A DNA stretch of 64,000 nt, taken from contig JAZAYU010000011.1 of assembly GCA_038501625.1 (NCBI GenBank), forward strand, positions 11,044,849 through 11,108,848. The letters are read 5' to 3'. A program made the translations under genes and the position numbers. Below are positions 18,992 through 42,247 of this stretch, one piece after another (within the stretch, counting starts at the first letter, position 1; every line of letters starts with the position of its first letter). Below the pieces are notes generated by a model that was given only the letters and a program-made list of their open reading frames with translations, had not been told where the DNA came from and searched no databases. The stretch comes from Corbicula japonica. Taxonomy: Eukaryota; Mollusca; Bivalvia; Venerida; Cyrenidae.

Positions 18992-19692
18992 GGCATTGCC
19001 ACACTCCTCCCAACTTGTTCACCAATAAAAAGAAAATTATCAAAATCTCAATAACAGCAAAATGCTGTTAAACAAAACTTTGCACAAATGTATGCTATTA
19101 ATGTATCTTTATTTTGCAGATGGTAAGACACGTTAGAAAAGTCAAGGAAAATAGAGAGATCTAAAAATTCCCTTAATTTCTATTTACATAAATTCACAAA
19201 AACTAAACAACACAAAACATCATTTTAAATGCCCACATGAGCAATATGATACTGACAACAATTTATTGTGTCCTCGTGACTTACATATGTAAACTTTAGG
19301 AGACATTAGTAAAAGTGTGTTTGACCTTCAATTTTCTGTTCGCTTCCTGGTCGTGTAAACCGATGACAATCACTGATTTCTCTTTTAGTATTTGAAATTT
19401 TTTTACAAAGTACACAACATTTTCTTGTCAGTATCATTGCGCTCACGTGGGAATTTAAAATTATGTTTTGTATCGTTTAGTTATTGTGAATTTATGTAAA
19501 TAGAATTTTAAGGAATTTTTAGGTCAAGCTTTTTTTCTTTACTTTTCTAACGAGTCCTACTGTATGCAAAATAAAGATTCATTAGTAACATTCAATTGTG
19601 CAAAGTTTTATTGAACGGCATTTTGCCATTATTGAGATTTTGATAATTTTCTTTTTATCGATGAACAAAGTTGGGAGGAGTGTGGCAATCCC
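18992..19692. mobile_element. TTAA-flanked foldback transposon, 701 bp
   Basis: The ends GGCATTGCCACACTCCTCCC and the reverse complement of GGGAGGAGTGTGGCAATCCC are inverted repeats. Similarity runs on for about 280 bp in each arm (18992-19272, 19412-19692), leaving a spacer of about 140 bp. Both sides are flanked by TTAA (18988-18991, 19693-19696), a target duplication typical of piggyBac- and Kolobok-type elements. There is no transposase, so it is non-autonomous. A diverged single arm lies near 62077-62290. Confidence 0.88.
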
Positions 19693-19696
19693 TTAA

Positions 19697-21727
19697 ACCC
19701 ATTTTGTTGCGGATTTTCACAAACTATGTGTAACTTTTGTTTATATTTGAAAAGGGAACTAAAAATGTGAAAATGTCTGATGATAATCAAGTTTTTTTCT
19801 ATTAAAGATGTTTGGCGCGTCGGTATACTTCTTCTTGTTTACAGTACACAATTTAAAGAATATTGCAATTTGTTTTTAGGCGAGGTAAATTTCATCCGAA
19901 CACAATATAAATAACTGAATAACTGCATAAAATCTATTCAGTAAAACCATCTTTATTAAATAAACTGAATTTAACCTCAGCAACTCATGAAATATGAATT
20001 ATATCAGTAATATGCCTCTTAATTACATTGTATCATTATTAGCGTCATTTCCATTATGGTGAAATTAAGGTCGTTTAATTAATTGCAAGTTGAGTCAATG
20101 TAAAAATTCAAAGGAATATCTCGTGATTTTCATTTTTTTGGAAACTGATCTTTCCTTTAGCAGGTATTTTCTCGCGAAATACCGAATTTATTTAAATCAT
20201 CATCAATAGAAAATACCCGCCCTTCTATATAACATAAAATTTAATCTTTTTTTATTTTAAAATTATTTGTTTGTGCTTTAATATTAAATATATGCCCTGT
20301 TTATTGTCTATTTGGAAGGATGTGCTTTTCCTGATGTGTTTATTCCAGTTTTATTGTTGTCAACGTGTGCTAATGTATTAGGCAAAAGGTCCTTTTGTGT
20401 ATTCTCATTTTGGATGCTTAGTATAAGTAACCGGGGTATACATGTATGTAATACTCAACATTTGTCATGGATCACATGGATAATAGAACTGGAAACAACA
20501 AAAGATATTTTTTAAAATCAACAAAATCAAATGATTCAAAGCAAGGAATTTTGTAAAAGGGATCCCTTCCAAATTTTGGATGTTATTTTTTATTATAACA
20601 GAAAATACATTGTCAATATGAAACACAGAATGCAGAGAATTTGTTTATTCTAGAACAAACAAAACAAAACAGTTAATTATTTCACTGATAAAAACATAAA
20701 TTAGTGAATAACTCTGTGGATTTATATCTAAATAAATGCAGCACAGTAAAAACTATCACAGAAATGCATCTCGTAAAAGGCAAGCAAGCTTCAGCAAATA
20801 GACACTTTCCGCCATCCGCCAGGCTCTATGATGCACACACGTCATACTTGCTCCACCTATCTCTCTGATAACCTTTTAAGCAATCACATAGGCAAACAGC
20901 GTAGATCCAGATCGACTGGCACACCCTTTCTATCCGATCAGGATCATGAATTCATTTGGTTATTTCTGAATAAGAAGCAAACAGTGTAGATTCAGATCTT
21001 ACGGCACGGATATGCCGGCTGATCTGTATCTACATTGTGCGCACATGCGATAAAACCCTTATACATTAACAAGGGTTAAAAATAAAACAATGAAACATAT
21101 TTCACATTACAAGATGTGCTAGGTCGTAAATGGTATACTCCATTAATACATTTTATGATATTTGACAAATACCTGTTTCACGCAGTGACCTCGATATGTT
21201 TTAGACAATGACTGTCCTAATAAATACAATACAGAAATGCAATATCTAGTGAAAAATAAATATCACTTTGACTAATCATAACATGACACATGTACATGTC
21301 ATTGTAAATAAATATGGTATAACTAAATAATATTTTCTTATAAAAATATGTAATCTCTTTGTCTACATAAAACTGTATTATTGTACACTAATAGATATGT
21401 AAAAATATCCTTTAACACGAAAACCATCCTTTCATGCAAAAAATTAGAAGAAAAAAAGAGACATAAATGCAGGTTAACACAAATCCAGAGCATTAACTAA
21501 ATGCCACAGCTAAATTGTCGTTTTTTGGATAACTAGAACATGAAACAACTGTATTAACGATGTAAATTTTACTCGAGCAGAAACAATGTTTCAATTGGCG
21601 ATGATATGTTCAACAGTTCAGTGATGTCATCATTAAATAATCAAACGAGAACAATCGGCATATCTCGTTAAAACAACTGACTGATAGCATTAATTCCAGA
21701 TTTCTTAAATAGTGAGCGTCAAGTTTC
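19697..21727. other. AT-rich spacer and NWD1-like 3' region
   Basis: No gene is seen. Minus-strand AATAAA words near 20588 and 20643 are candidate poly(A) signals for the gene ending at 21728, about 1.1 kb away. At about 20840-21075 there is a relic with repeated GTAGATCCAGATC / GATCTGTATCTAC words, also found at 51.6-52.8 kb. Confidence 0.45.
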
Positions 21728-32198
<10,471 letters not shown>

Positions 32199-34442
32199 GT
32201 TGAATACACCGGAAGATTAACTAATTCACCGGTAGAAGGCACACCATATATTTGGCTCCATCTTTTTCAGAATCCGTTCAATAAAAACACATCAAATTTC
32301 CGCAATGGTTTCAAATTACCATATTTTAATATTCAATTTCACTTAGAGTAGAATATTGTTTAATAATTTGTCACAGTTCGATTCGTAACAATGCGATAGA
32401 ACACTTAGGCGGTATACTTTTAACACTACCGAAACAAACACGTTGCTACTTGAGCACGCGCGTAGTTGCCAAGGGTAGCCATTTTGTTTACTTATACTTC
32501 ACACAGGTAGCTTTAAGTCTACATTCAACCGATATATAAATGAGCGTAAAATTTTAAAAGGACCGTCTCTTTAAAATCAGATTTACATGAGATTTATATT
32601 TTAAATCAATTATGCGCAGCTTTTCACCTATCGTAATGAATGCGAAATCTGACGACTTAATCTGGGAGATTGTCGATCCTCTGTCGCGCGATTTATCCAT
32701 TGCCTAGCATTCAACAATTATTTTATGGCACTGCGAAAAGTGTTATCTCCTGAAACTTTATAGATAAGGGAAATATTTTATAACGGTAGAGTAAAACACA
32801 CTTTTGCTGCGGATATTTTAGAGATATTGGGATTTGCACTTAGGTCCGGAATAAAAATAGGCGATTTTACGGCATTGCATGTAACGAAGATGACTTTCCT
32901 TAACAGCGTTAGCCGAGTTTAACTTTATTTCGACAAAGTTAAGCTGTTTTCAAAATAGGAAAACATAGTTCGACCACAATTTTAGTGTGATATATGCATA
33001 CAAAACGATTTTTACAATTAGTAAAATTTTGCACCGTTGTGATGTCAAATAAGAAATTTTTTCAAGAACTGTAAATTTGGTAAATTCATATTATTTCCTG
33101 AATTATAAGTTAGCAATTCTAAATTTTGCAAAAAAGATCTTCGAATATTAAATATGAAAAAATGTGGCAAAAGAACATATATTGCTTTCTTATTTTATTT
33201 TTTTGAGCGCAGCTCGAGGAAGTGCAATTAGCAATTATATCGTTGTTAAGACTTTGTTTGACCTTGGGCTTTTCAGTTAAGTTAAGTAACATACAACTTT
33301 CTTTTTATTCTAGTGAAGATCATTTTGACAGCGTATTGAACAGATATTGTAAAGAAGAAAAGCCTAAACATGCAGGAAGCTTGAAAATGATGTGTTCATC
33401 AAAATAGGTAATTTTCACAGTCATTCGCTCGCTAATCGGACTTAGTTCAGGCTAAGTTGGTCAAAGTTATCGCAAACTAAAGAAGTGCACTTGTCAAACT
33501 GATTTGAAGGTTTTTTGCGATACTTTATCATTATACCATCTGTTTGTTAGTGCATTTTTAAGACCAATTGATTTTGTCATTTAAGCTTTAATATCCATGT
33601 TGTTGTTTAAATTTCGTTCACTGTGTGTGGAAACTAAACTTGCCACACAAGAAATGGATTTTAAACGAAAATCAGTTAACAGTACTTTCCAGCTTCTTAT
33701 GTTAACACTACTAAGCCTTTGTTACACAGTTGCCGTAACCACCTTGATTTCACTGTATTTATTTTATAGAAATGCCACCAATCTGAAAAAATATTGTTTG
33801 CCCCTTACAATAGTTAATTATGATACTTGCATCTAATATCAGTTTTATATTATGCTAATCCATGATTTTTTTCTTCAATGCTCATTCGACACTTATCTCA
33901 AAATCATATTTTGGTAAGTTTTAAAATAGACTACAGCTTATAATTTTTAATAGTTTGCTTTCAGAAGTTGATGAAAGCGTCGAACATTTTCGAAGGACCT
34001 GCGGAAAAAAAATCTGCGCAAGACTACAACATTAACACATCACTCCCTTTTCGCTGCTGCGGCAAAACTCACAGGAACCAAATGACGGCGGTTCCTGTTA
34101 TAAGTTCGGTAAAAATGCCAGGACTATACCTTGTCAAAAAGTATTGTTTAAAGACTTGATTCTCCGACATAATCAGGTCGACGTAGTCTGGTTCTGCGGA
34201 GTTTTAAGCGGCGAACTTGTTTCTGCATAGATAAAATGGCAGACTTTGTTTTAAAAAAGTGGAAAATAATAAAAGACAGCAGTTGACACCTTTAAGTGCA
34301 CTTATCTCAAGTTATGGTATTTTTACTTCCATCAAGCGCGGAGATGATTTAACTACACTCCGTTATTTGCGTATCTTTTCAGCATTGTAGATGCTAAATT
34401 AATGGCCTCAACATATGACTATATGGTAACAAATTAAAAAAG
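32199..34442. other. Upstream region of NWD1-like gene, no gene seen
   Basis: AT-rich DNA that should contain the NWD1-like promoter. The short ORFs here (for example 33222-33407, 33597-33836, 33968-34159) lack domains, splice logic or codon bias that would support them. Confidence 0.45.
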
Positions 34443-34557
34443 ACCAGGTCCCAAGGTTATAAAACTGAGCATGGAAACCAGTCTCAAATCTCAAGCATCT
34501 GATTGGCTGAAATGGCGACTGGTTTCCATGCTCAGTTTTATAACCTTGGGACCTGGT
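34443..34557. mobile_element. Palindromic MITE, copy 6 of 8 (one inner arm missing)
   Basis: Long outer arms ACCAGGTCCCAAGGTTATAA and TTATAACCTTGGGACCTGGT are perfect reverse complements and extend to GAGCATGGAAACCAGT. The inner CTCAAATCTCAAGCATC arm is on the left only, the same asymmetric form as the copy at 14361. Confidence 0.93.
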
Positions 34558-36363
34558 TGCTTGTGGCCTTGATTGGGTGTAGGGGGCTAGCGGCCTGAGC
34601 GTGGATGGCTAGCGGTCGGTTATTAAAACATGGAGGTCTAAGGTTATAATTTAGCTGGCTAGAGGCCTGGCGGCAAAGCGACATATACCTGACAGAGCAA
34701 TTGCTGTCTGACCGCGAGCGTAGCCTGGTAGCAAGCGGCGGGAAAAATACGTACAATCGAAGAGGTTTGCAAACTGGCGTCTTTCCACTTCTTGGTCGTA
34801 AAAAGCACACATATACAGATATTTATGCAAAATGTATGTGTAACAAAGTACTAAACCGGTCTGTTTACATCGAATTTAGATATGACAAAATAATTCTAAT
34901 GGTCGAATGTTTTTGCTCTTATAATGTTTAGGCCATTGGGCTTACTTTTTGGGCATCTGCAGAGCCGGAAATAAAAAAAAACGTGTAGTTTACACCCATC
35001 CTCCCCCGCCTGATGAGCATTTTCCACGCTGACCGCATAGGTTACTTGAGTCTTGACTTGATACGAAAAATCAAACTATGACTCATATGAGGTAGCCTTT
35101 GTTTACTTACATAGAGAAATAATGTCGGACCTTCCATTTTTGAACATTATCCACCAGGTTTTCATGTGCAGAAACATTTCGCTGCTCAAACCTCCGCAGA
35201 AATCAGAATCGTCTTATTTCATAAAAAAATGCAAACAATGCACAAACCATACACAACCGGAAATATTAAAAAGTCAATTGACGTCATGTTGATGTGTGAC
35301 GTAACAATGACGAAAAAAACAGCTGACAAATACTCTACTGAAAGAAGGTTACGGATTATTGAGACATACAGTGGCCACTAGCGGATCTAGACGGTGGTGC
35401 ACCCGTCGTTTATTCAAGCATACCTTTTCGATCTGTTAAACGTTTTATTTTGGAATTGCACAGATTCAAAACTAATTTGGGAGAAAATCAATGCATTTGG
35501 TCCAATTAAACAAAATGGTAACAATTCCATATATTAAAGGGAAATGTGCAGGATTGATGAATGGAACAGATTTGCGAAAAGGGTTATTAATCAGTTGAAT
35601 ATCATTATTTGAAGCTCAAATATTGATTTACACCCGAAATATTTCAAACCAATATTTTATAAAAAAAAAAGATATATAAATGGTGTTTCCTTTCCTATGC
35701 GACGCGCATAGGTTAGCTATTTTTGTATTTCCCGCGTAAAGCCGCGGTAGTTTTTTTGGATTGTCACGTGATCACTTCAACCAAAATACGCATTCGGTGT
35801 ACCTTGCCGACTATCGACGTCGCCATTTGGTTAAAAATGCCTTGGCCACCACGAATAGTAAGCGTGGCATTCCCATGATCGCTAAATATAGAATGTATTT
35901 TTGTATAGAGATTTCTTCAGCGGATTGTTTTCAGGTCTGGTAAAATGGTAAAATTAACCGAAAACTTCCTCCTGGAGGGTTTGAAATGTAGAGTTTAGGG
36001 AAAAGTACACGTAAGTGTTACATAGATCGATCTGTTTACGATTTTACCGAGTACACCTGCTCGACCTTGCACATCTCCCTTTAAAATTAGAGTTATGTTA
36101 TCGTTTGCTTCACACATATACCGACTTGTTTTCAACTTTAACAAACAATTAAATATATGAATCCAAATGAGATGTCGTTGAACCTGTCTTGGCAGCAACC
36201 AGCACTCTGCAACCACCTGTCGTAAACAACCAGTTTGAATTTGTCTTAAACGGACATTTTGTTTTTTAGCTTTCTTAAACAGCCACACTTTTTAAGCAGC
36301 AACTTTTGTCACTCCCTTGGATGGCTGCTTAATACTTGTTAGACTGAATAAAGAAGTACATGT
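34558..36363. other. Non-coding spacer
   Basis: At 34570-34740 there is a GC-richer stretch with imperfect GGCTAGCGG / GGCCTG words. A short perfect hairpin CCTATGC-GACGC-GCATAGG lies at 35694-35712. No gene is supported; the ORFs are short and without domains. Confidence 0.4.
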
Positions 36364-37297
36364 CAGGGGCGTAGCCAGCTTTTTTCAAGTTGTAGGCCTA
36401 CATACATAAGGTTTCCCAGGCGATGTTGCACTTTGATAAGGTGCAGAAACCGTAAACAAGTAGAGATTAAAAATAGCAAAAGGCATGTTCTATCCCCTCC
36501 TGCTTTTATTGTATTTTTGGTACTTTGAAACTTTTGAAAATGTCATTTTCTTGGTCCAACTTGTTGGCCCGGGGAAGAACTTGGTAAAACTTCATCAAAA
36601 TTGGAAAATTGTATACAGTTATAAATGTCATTATTGCTTGCTATTTGATTTCAAGCAAGAGTAGGCCTACCGCTTGATGATGAACTGAATGAACGAACGG
36701 ACGAACGAATGGATGGATGAATGAATGAGAAGTAAAGAAGTGTTTTATAGAATTTGTACAGAGGTGCATTAAGAATTTCCTATTTTGAACCGCATTTTGT
36801 AAATTGTTTTATGACATAGTGGGTGTATTCCTTGGTCGATCGCGATCATCCGATAAAGTCGCCTGAATAGTATCAAAATGTAAATCGGCTTGCAAATTAA
36901 ATAGTGGTCGTATATAGTTCAGGGGAAGTAATCCAAATTTATTTCGTGAAATTGTAAGTAACGGTTTATACGTTATATTAAGCTTTGTTAATCTTAACTT
37001 AAGTATAATCTTTTATATAACATAAGTTTCTTGCGCTCATGCACGAGTGCCTTATACATCTGTGTTCAAGCAAACGTGATATAGGCCTAAACGTGATTTA
37101 TATAGGCCTACAAACTGCCAAAAGTATTGTGAATTCTGCAAAAAGCAGAATGAAAGGCAATATGGGTAGCGACAATCAACATAGGCCTACATGAAAACAG
37201 CAACTTGTGCAAGAACAGAATTAATCAGAAGAAATCAACAAAGAACATGCGCACTAGGAAACCGATTAGCAAACATCGGAACGAATACACGAATAAA
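36364..37297. other. Spacer with one hAT-like terminus and a microsatellite
   Basis: CAGGGGCGTAGCCAGC near 36364 has the form of a hAT-superfamily terminal repeat. No partner with a matching 8-bp duplication was found; the inverted CCCCTG near 38660 has a different flank. Imperfect GAACGAACG/GATGGATGA repeats lie at 36680-36730. Confidence 0.4.
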
Positions 37298-37478
37298 TCA
37301 AAGCGCTGAAAGCGTTGAAATACTGGCGCGCTGGTTGAATCGAACATGCCCTGCACAGATATCATTACTGTAAACATATGAAACTATGTGTGATTTTTTC
37401 GTTAAACTTTGTGACAGTTACTATCATCAACATTAGCAAATAATTCTGTATATTCAGGGATTTCAATAGATGCAGGTA
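37298..37478. mobile_element. Left end of element 'A' (8-bp-target DNA element family)
   Basis: It starts TCAAAGCGCTGAAAGCGTTG followed by AAATACTGGCGCGC. The same start, TCAAAGCGCTGATAGCGTTG, is at 38294, the left end of element B. The matching right end is proposed at 43195-43705, which shares the ACTGGCGC core. The two ends of A are now separated by a retrotransposon and other DNA. Confidence 0.5.
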
Positions 37479-37480
37479 CT

Positions 37481-37481
<1 letters not shown>

Positions 37482-37551
<70 letters not shown>
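37482..37551. repeat. (AAT)n microsatellite tail of the LINE
   Basis: About 23 AAT units abut the 3' end of the minus-strand LINE and most likely arose as its 3' tail. Confidence 0.95.
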
Positions 37552-37553
<2 letters not shown>

Positions 37554-38293
37554 TCTTTATTTTTAGAGGATAACATATTTGGCATGGCCATTCTTACATA
37601 TGGTCCTCTTTAAAACATGTACAAATTATTACAAATTTATATTCATATATATATTCATACATTCTCATAATATAATTGAAAGAAAGAAAAAAAAATTACA
37701 ATAAAATTTCAAGAACAATATGAAAATGCTGGAAACAGACATATTTAAATGAAAAATTGTAACAATAGCAATTATAACAAAAGATTCATTACCCAAACAT
37801 CTTAAACATTTACACATAATTACACTGTAATTGTATTGACAATGCACTACATATTATCAAATAAGAATCTTTTAACATGTTTTTTAAATAATTTAACTGT
37901 TTTGCATGACTTTACGCTCAAAGGAAGAGAGTTCCATAAATTTGGACCAACAACTGAAAATGATTTACTGTATAATAGAGTGTTAAATTTTGGAACTAAT
38001 AGATTTCCATTTGAAATAGATCTTAATTGCCTTTCATTGCTATATGCTAGTTCTTTAAACATCGAAGTTATATACACTGGTGCCATGTTATGTAATGCTT
38101 TGTAGGTTAGTAAAAGAATATGGTATTTGATACGACATCGGACAGGCAGCCAGCTTAAATGTTTAAACATGATAGATGAAGGCGTAGTCAGCCCTGTTTT
38201 AAGAATAATTCGCGCTGCTCGTTTTTGTAGTTTTTCGAGTTGAAAAATATTGGATGAGTTTGTTCCGCCCCAAACCAAACCATAATCCAATAA

Positions 38294-39549
38294 TCAAAGC
38301 GCTGATAGCGTTGAAAGACTTTCGCGCCGGAGAATTACATTACGCAGCAGAATGTCAACTTTGGCTTACATCTTTTAATATGTGCACACGATAGAAACTG
38401 CATGTCAACTTAAATACTCGCTCACGGCCATTATGAAAGAGTAGTTCAACATCTGCTATAAAATCCCCACAAAATACCCCAGAATGCTGGATTTGGTATA
38501 TAGATTTTCAAATTTTCCCGGACCCCTCATGATAAGTTAGGCCTCTTACAAATTAATTTGGGCCTGATAAACGGACTGATTTTCTAGCTTAGTTAAAAAT
38601 TAACATTGTTAAAAATAACTCGCTGAGTTGAACCCCCCTTGCTGAAATCCTGGATCCGCCCCTGTCTACTATTGTAAATGCAAATGTTATGTAGTGTATA
38701 AGCTGACTAAACAATACTAAATCCTGTAGAGTATACTTCTAGTATCAATGAGACATAAGCTATTAATATTAATTAGTAGGCGGTGCTACTTAAACTTTGT
38801 AGAGAATGTTCATTCATAGTATCATGTTACATCTCCGATAAGTAATTTCCAGCATTTAACAAGAATTGGCCAATGTTAAGATAAGCACAACCGTTATTTC
38901 CTGGTTAGAAATAAAACGAATTCAATTAAGAGAGTAATAAGAGATTGCTAAACTGTTAATTGTCTAAAACAAAACAACATCCTGATAAAACGAGACGTGT
39001 TTCTCGCTGACCTGAATACAGTTTAGTCACTGATCACGTGACTGATTTTTTATAATTGGATTTTTAATATCCCTTCATTTTTTTTTTGAACACCAACATA
39101 ATATTGTTTTCTTCTTCTCTTTGTCGCACTGTCTGTACAAATGTTCGTCATCGTTCGTAATAAATTTACTTTCTTAATATGCACTACTTTCTGACGCCGC
39201 ACAACTATGGAACTTGTTAGGCGTAACTAAACTACTCATGCATATTAAGCTGTTTGTTCACTAACGTAGCTGGACATGATTTCACTCAACATTTGTTTGA
39301 TGGAGTTTTTGGCATGGACGCTACAAAATTACACGGACACGTACTAAAGATCACTATTCTTTCGTGGAATTGTGTTCTTGAATGTGCTTAAAACGTCTGC
39401 ATTTCATTTCGGCCTGCTCTCGCGGTGACCACAAAACCCCGCTTACTTGAATACGCTCGATGTCGCAGTGATACACCGGAAGTTAAAAACTGCGCGTCGC
39501 CGTGTTCTAGATTTCTAGCTCTTAAGACTTTCGCGCATGCGCGCGAAAG
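38294..39549. mobile_element. Element 'B', 1256-bp non-autonomous insertion with 8-bp TSD
   Basis: It is flanked by TCCAATAA (38286-38293) and TCTAATAA (39550-39557). Removing the insert and one flank rejoins the LINE frame as PLLDYG, which supports the borders. The left end reads TCAAAGCGCTGATAGCGTTG then AAAGACTTTCGCGC. The right end is a hairpin with AGACTTTCGCGCATGCGCGC. About 500 bp at 39020-39545 match 43195-43705. There is no transposase. An 8-bp TSD suggests a hAT-type element; the ends are not simple terminal inverted repeats. Confidence 0.75.
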
Positions 39550-41092
39550 TCTAATAAGGGAATTATATACGCATTGTAATACTTTATCAAACAATCTTGA
39601 GAGACATATGAAGATAATAACTGCATGAGAGTAAGTTTACGGGAAATCTGAGTAACCATATGATGAACTTGTAAGTTCCAAGTCAGTTTATTATCAATAG
39701 TTACCCCTAGTAACCTTTGTTGGGTAACATTTGTAACAGATGTATTATCAATATATAGATTAATATTTGAGACCTGTGCAAGTCTGTTACGTGTACCGAT
39801 TAACATTACTGATGATTTTTCTGCATTAAGGAGCATGTCATTATTTACACACCAGTTTAATACTGTATCGTTTGCTGATTGCAATTTTTGCTTATTAACA
39901 TCTACATTTTTGTCATGCGTATGTACAGTCGTGTCATCCGCAAAGAGATCGGTCGAACAATTGTTGATATATAAGGGTAGATCATTGATAAACATAAGGA
40001 ATAATACAGGTCCTAACACAGAGCCCTGTGGGACTCCCATCGTAACAGGCCGCGGCTCTGATACCCTATAACTAATTACAACGCTCTGAACACGTCCGGT
40101 CAGGTAAGAGTTGAAAAAGTCGACCGCATTGTCAGAGAATTTGTAAATCTTAAGTTTATTTAAAAGCAGCTGGAAATCAACTAAATCAAAAGCTTTCCTG
40201 AGGTCGTAAAATATTGCCCCGGTTAATTCACCAGCATTCATATTTCCTAATCAGTTATCAATTATTTTAACAAGGGCTGTTTGACATGAATGCAAGTGTC
40301 TAAACCCCGATTGTCCTTCGTTAATTAAGTTGTACTTATTAAGGAAAGACAAAAGGTGTCTCACTATGTGTCGTTCAAATATTTTTGATGTTACAGGAAG
40401 TATCGATATTGGTCTATAATTAGTAGGATTGGATTTGTCACCGGTTTTAAACCTCGGAAAAACTTTGGCATGTTTAAGGGTGTTAGGACATGTATTGTTG
40501 ATAATAAAGTTATTAATTAGCTTGGTAATACTTGTAGCTATAACATTCGCAGATAATCTAAGTAATTTCGGACTAAGTCCATCTAGACCAGTTGCTTTTG
40601 TTATGTCTAGTTTTCGTAAAAAATTTAAAACGTCATTTTCTTTAATAAAAGGAATAGTAAAGTAAATAAAATTTGGAACTCTTGTATTCACAAATTCTTC
40701 CAATTTGTCAAGTGAACCATTATTTGCGTTAGTTCTATCAGTAGAGTTAATGTTAAAAACGTCTTTGGTATTGGTAAAATACTCGTTTAAAAAGTTCGCA
40801 ATTTCGCTGATGTCATTTATCGTGTGCCCATCAATTTCAAGAGAGTTAATAATATCCCTATGTCCAGAGTTACCACGAAGGTCATTAATATGTTTCCATA
40901 AATACGAGATATTTTTCTTGTCTTCGATTGCAGATTCCATTAGCCGCTGTTTGTTTTCCCTAATAAGACACTTTACTTTGTTTCGCCAGTACGTATACAG
41001 TAGCTTGTATTTTGATGCAAGGAAATTAGGTTTTCCACTTTTTTTCACCTGAATCTTAGGCGGGGGTCTTTTTGATGCAGAAGCGTATGATT

Positions 41093-41635
41093 AGTGGTTA
41101 AATTTTGCTAGAATAACGATGATCAGGCTCCGCCACAACTGAGTATTGTCAACAATGAAATGCACAAGGCTCACGTACCTTAAGAGACTGAAACAGTTAC
41201 AATCTTAATTTTTACGTCGATCGCAACAATGCATTAACAAAAATATTCGCCAACTTACTGACGGTCTCCCCAGGATTTTTGGAAGGGTTGTCGCTGGATA
41301 TTTCGTGGATATAAGCTCGCGAAACTTTATTTTTTAACTATCATTTTATACAATTTTATATTTGTACCAAAGTTTACTGCAAAAACTGTATATAGTACAT
41401 AGATGTTTTTTTTATCTCTTTAGAGCCAAGAAAGGTACAAAGTTAAAAAACATAAATAATGTGAAACAATGTGTAAACAGTATGTCAACATGTGTTTTAA
41501 TAACATAAACTGATCTGATCTCATCAAGTTACAATGTCAACTATATACTCTGTATAGTTAGTTTTTCACCTTCATTGTCCAAGATATCTCACACATATCA
41601 AACTCAGTGTTTCATTACAACTGACAGAATTAGGA
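41093..41635. other. Non-coding stretch between LINE and hAT remnant
   Basis: AT-rich, no ORF of note. It is probably part of element A or flanking mobile DNA. Confidence 0.35.
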
Positions 41636-41830
41636 TTAAACTTTCAGAAGCCTCTTTTTTTCTTGGGCCCAAGCGCTGACTGCCTTATTATAATCAAACT
41701 TCAGTACATCAGGGCCTTCCATGGATATCATTAACAATGAATTTAATGTTGAATTGTTAAGCCTGCTTCTAAGCTTAGTTTTCACTCTTGATAAGGTGGA
41801 AAAACCCCACTCACAATATGAAATTAAATT
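41636..41830 (-). pseudogene. hAT transposase C-terminal dimerisation region (fragment)
   Basis: The minus strand encodes about 62 residues ending in TAA at 41636, with CEWGFSTLSRVKTKLRSRL, a leucine-rich helix, SMEGPD and a final AVSAW..EKKRLLK. This is the typical hAT C-terminal pattern (E.gFS.l..iKt.lR..l....l..L..i..eGP). No upstream RNase-H core is visible nearby, so this is a remnant or a last exon. It lies between the proposed ends of element A, so it may come from that family's transposase. Confidence 0.72.
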
Positions 41831-42247
41831 AATTTACGATACCAGTAAACATATAGATAGCTTCACATATATAAAAATAATATCATAATAGGTATTCAGT
41901 TAACACAAACAGGTATAATAAATTATGTAGTGCACCCCAAGAACCTGGTTTAAACCCCTAGTAGCAAATTATTTTGCTACTGACTGTTCCAAGGCGCTAA
42001 CCCATACGGTTCCCCTTTTTTGTTAAACAATCAACAAACAAATCATTTAGTTTCCTCTCTTCTTTTTGCTGCAGGGGAGGCTGTGTTTTATGAGTGTGGC
42101 GATTCCTGATATGCATTATTTCCCTTTTTATATATAGTAGCATGAAATTGAGTTATTTTATTTATTTAATGCAAGTCACAAGGCTAAGTAAATATATATA
42201 AAAAAACATTGCCAACTTCTTGCAACCAGAAGTAGACTTTCTTCCAC

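Larger units (their letters stand above)
37479..41092 (-). mobile_element. Non-LTR retrotransposon, 5'-truncated, CR1/Jockey-like, interrupted
   Basis: A LINE on the minus strand. The reverse transcriptase reads from about 41090 to 39551 and, after an inserted element, from 38290 to 37847. Motifs: FYDLRKAFD (motif A Asp), GVPQGSVLGP, FADD (catalytic), and a C-terminus with LQKRAARIIL and PNLWNSLP. No endonuclease domain precedes it, so it is 5'-truncated. One in-frame TGA at 40251-40253 breaks the RT. The 3' end is a (TAA)n tract on the plus strand at 37482-37551, that is an (ATT)n tail, as in CR1/L2-like LINEs. Element B (38294-39549) splits the ORF. It is inactive as it stands. Confidence 0.9.

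Noticed and set aside
34538..34810. 90-codon minus-strand ORF over a GC-rich stretch
   Set aside because: It overlaps a MITE end and short tandem words, with no recognisable domain.
37836..38105. 89-codon plus-strand ORF
   Set aside because: It is antisense to the LINE C-terminal coding region.
36364..38668. One hAT element spanning CAGGGGCG (36364) to CCCCTG (38660)
   Set aside because: The 8-bp flanks do not match and the right end falls inside element B, so the two termini are probably unrelated.
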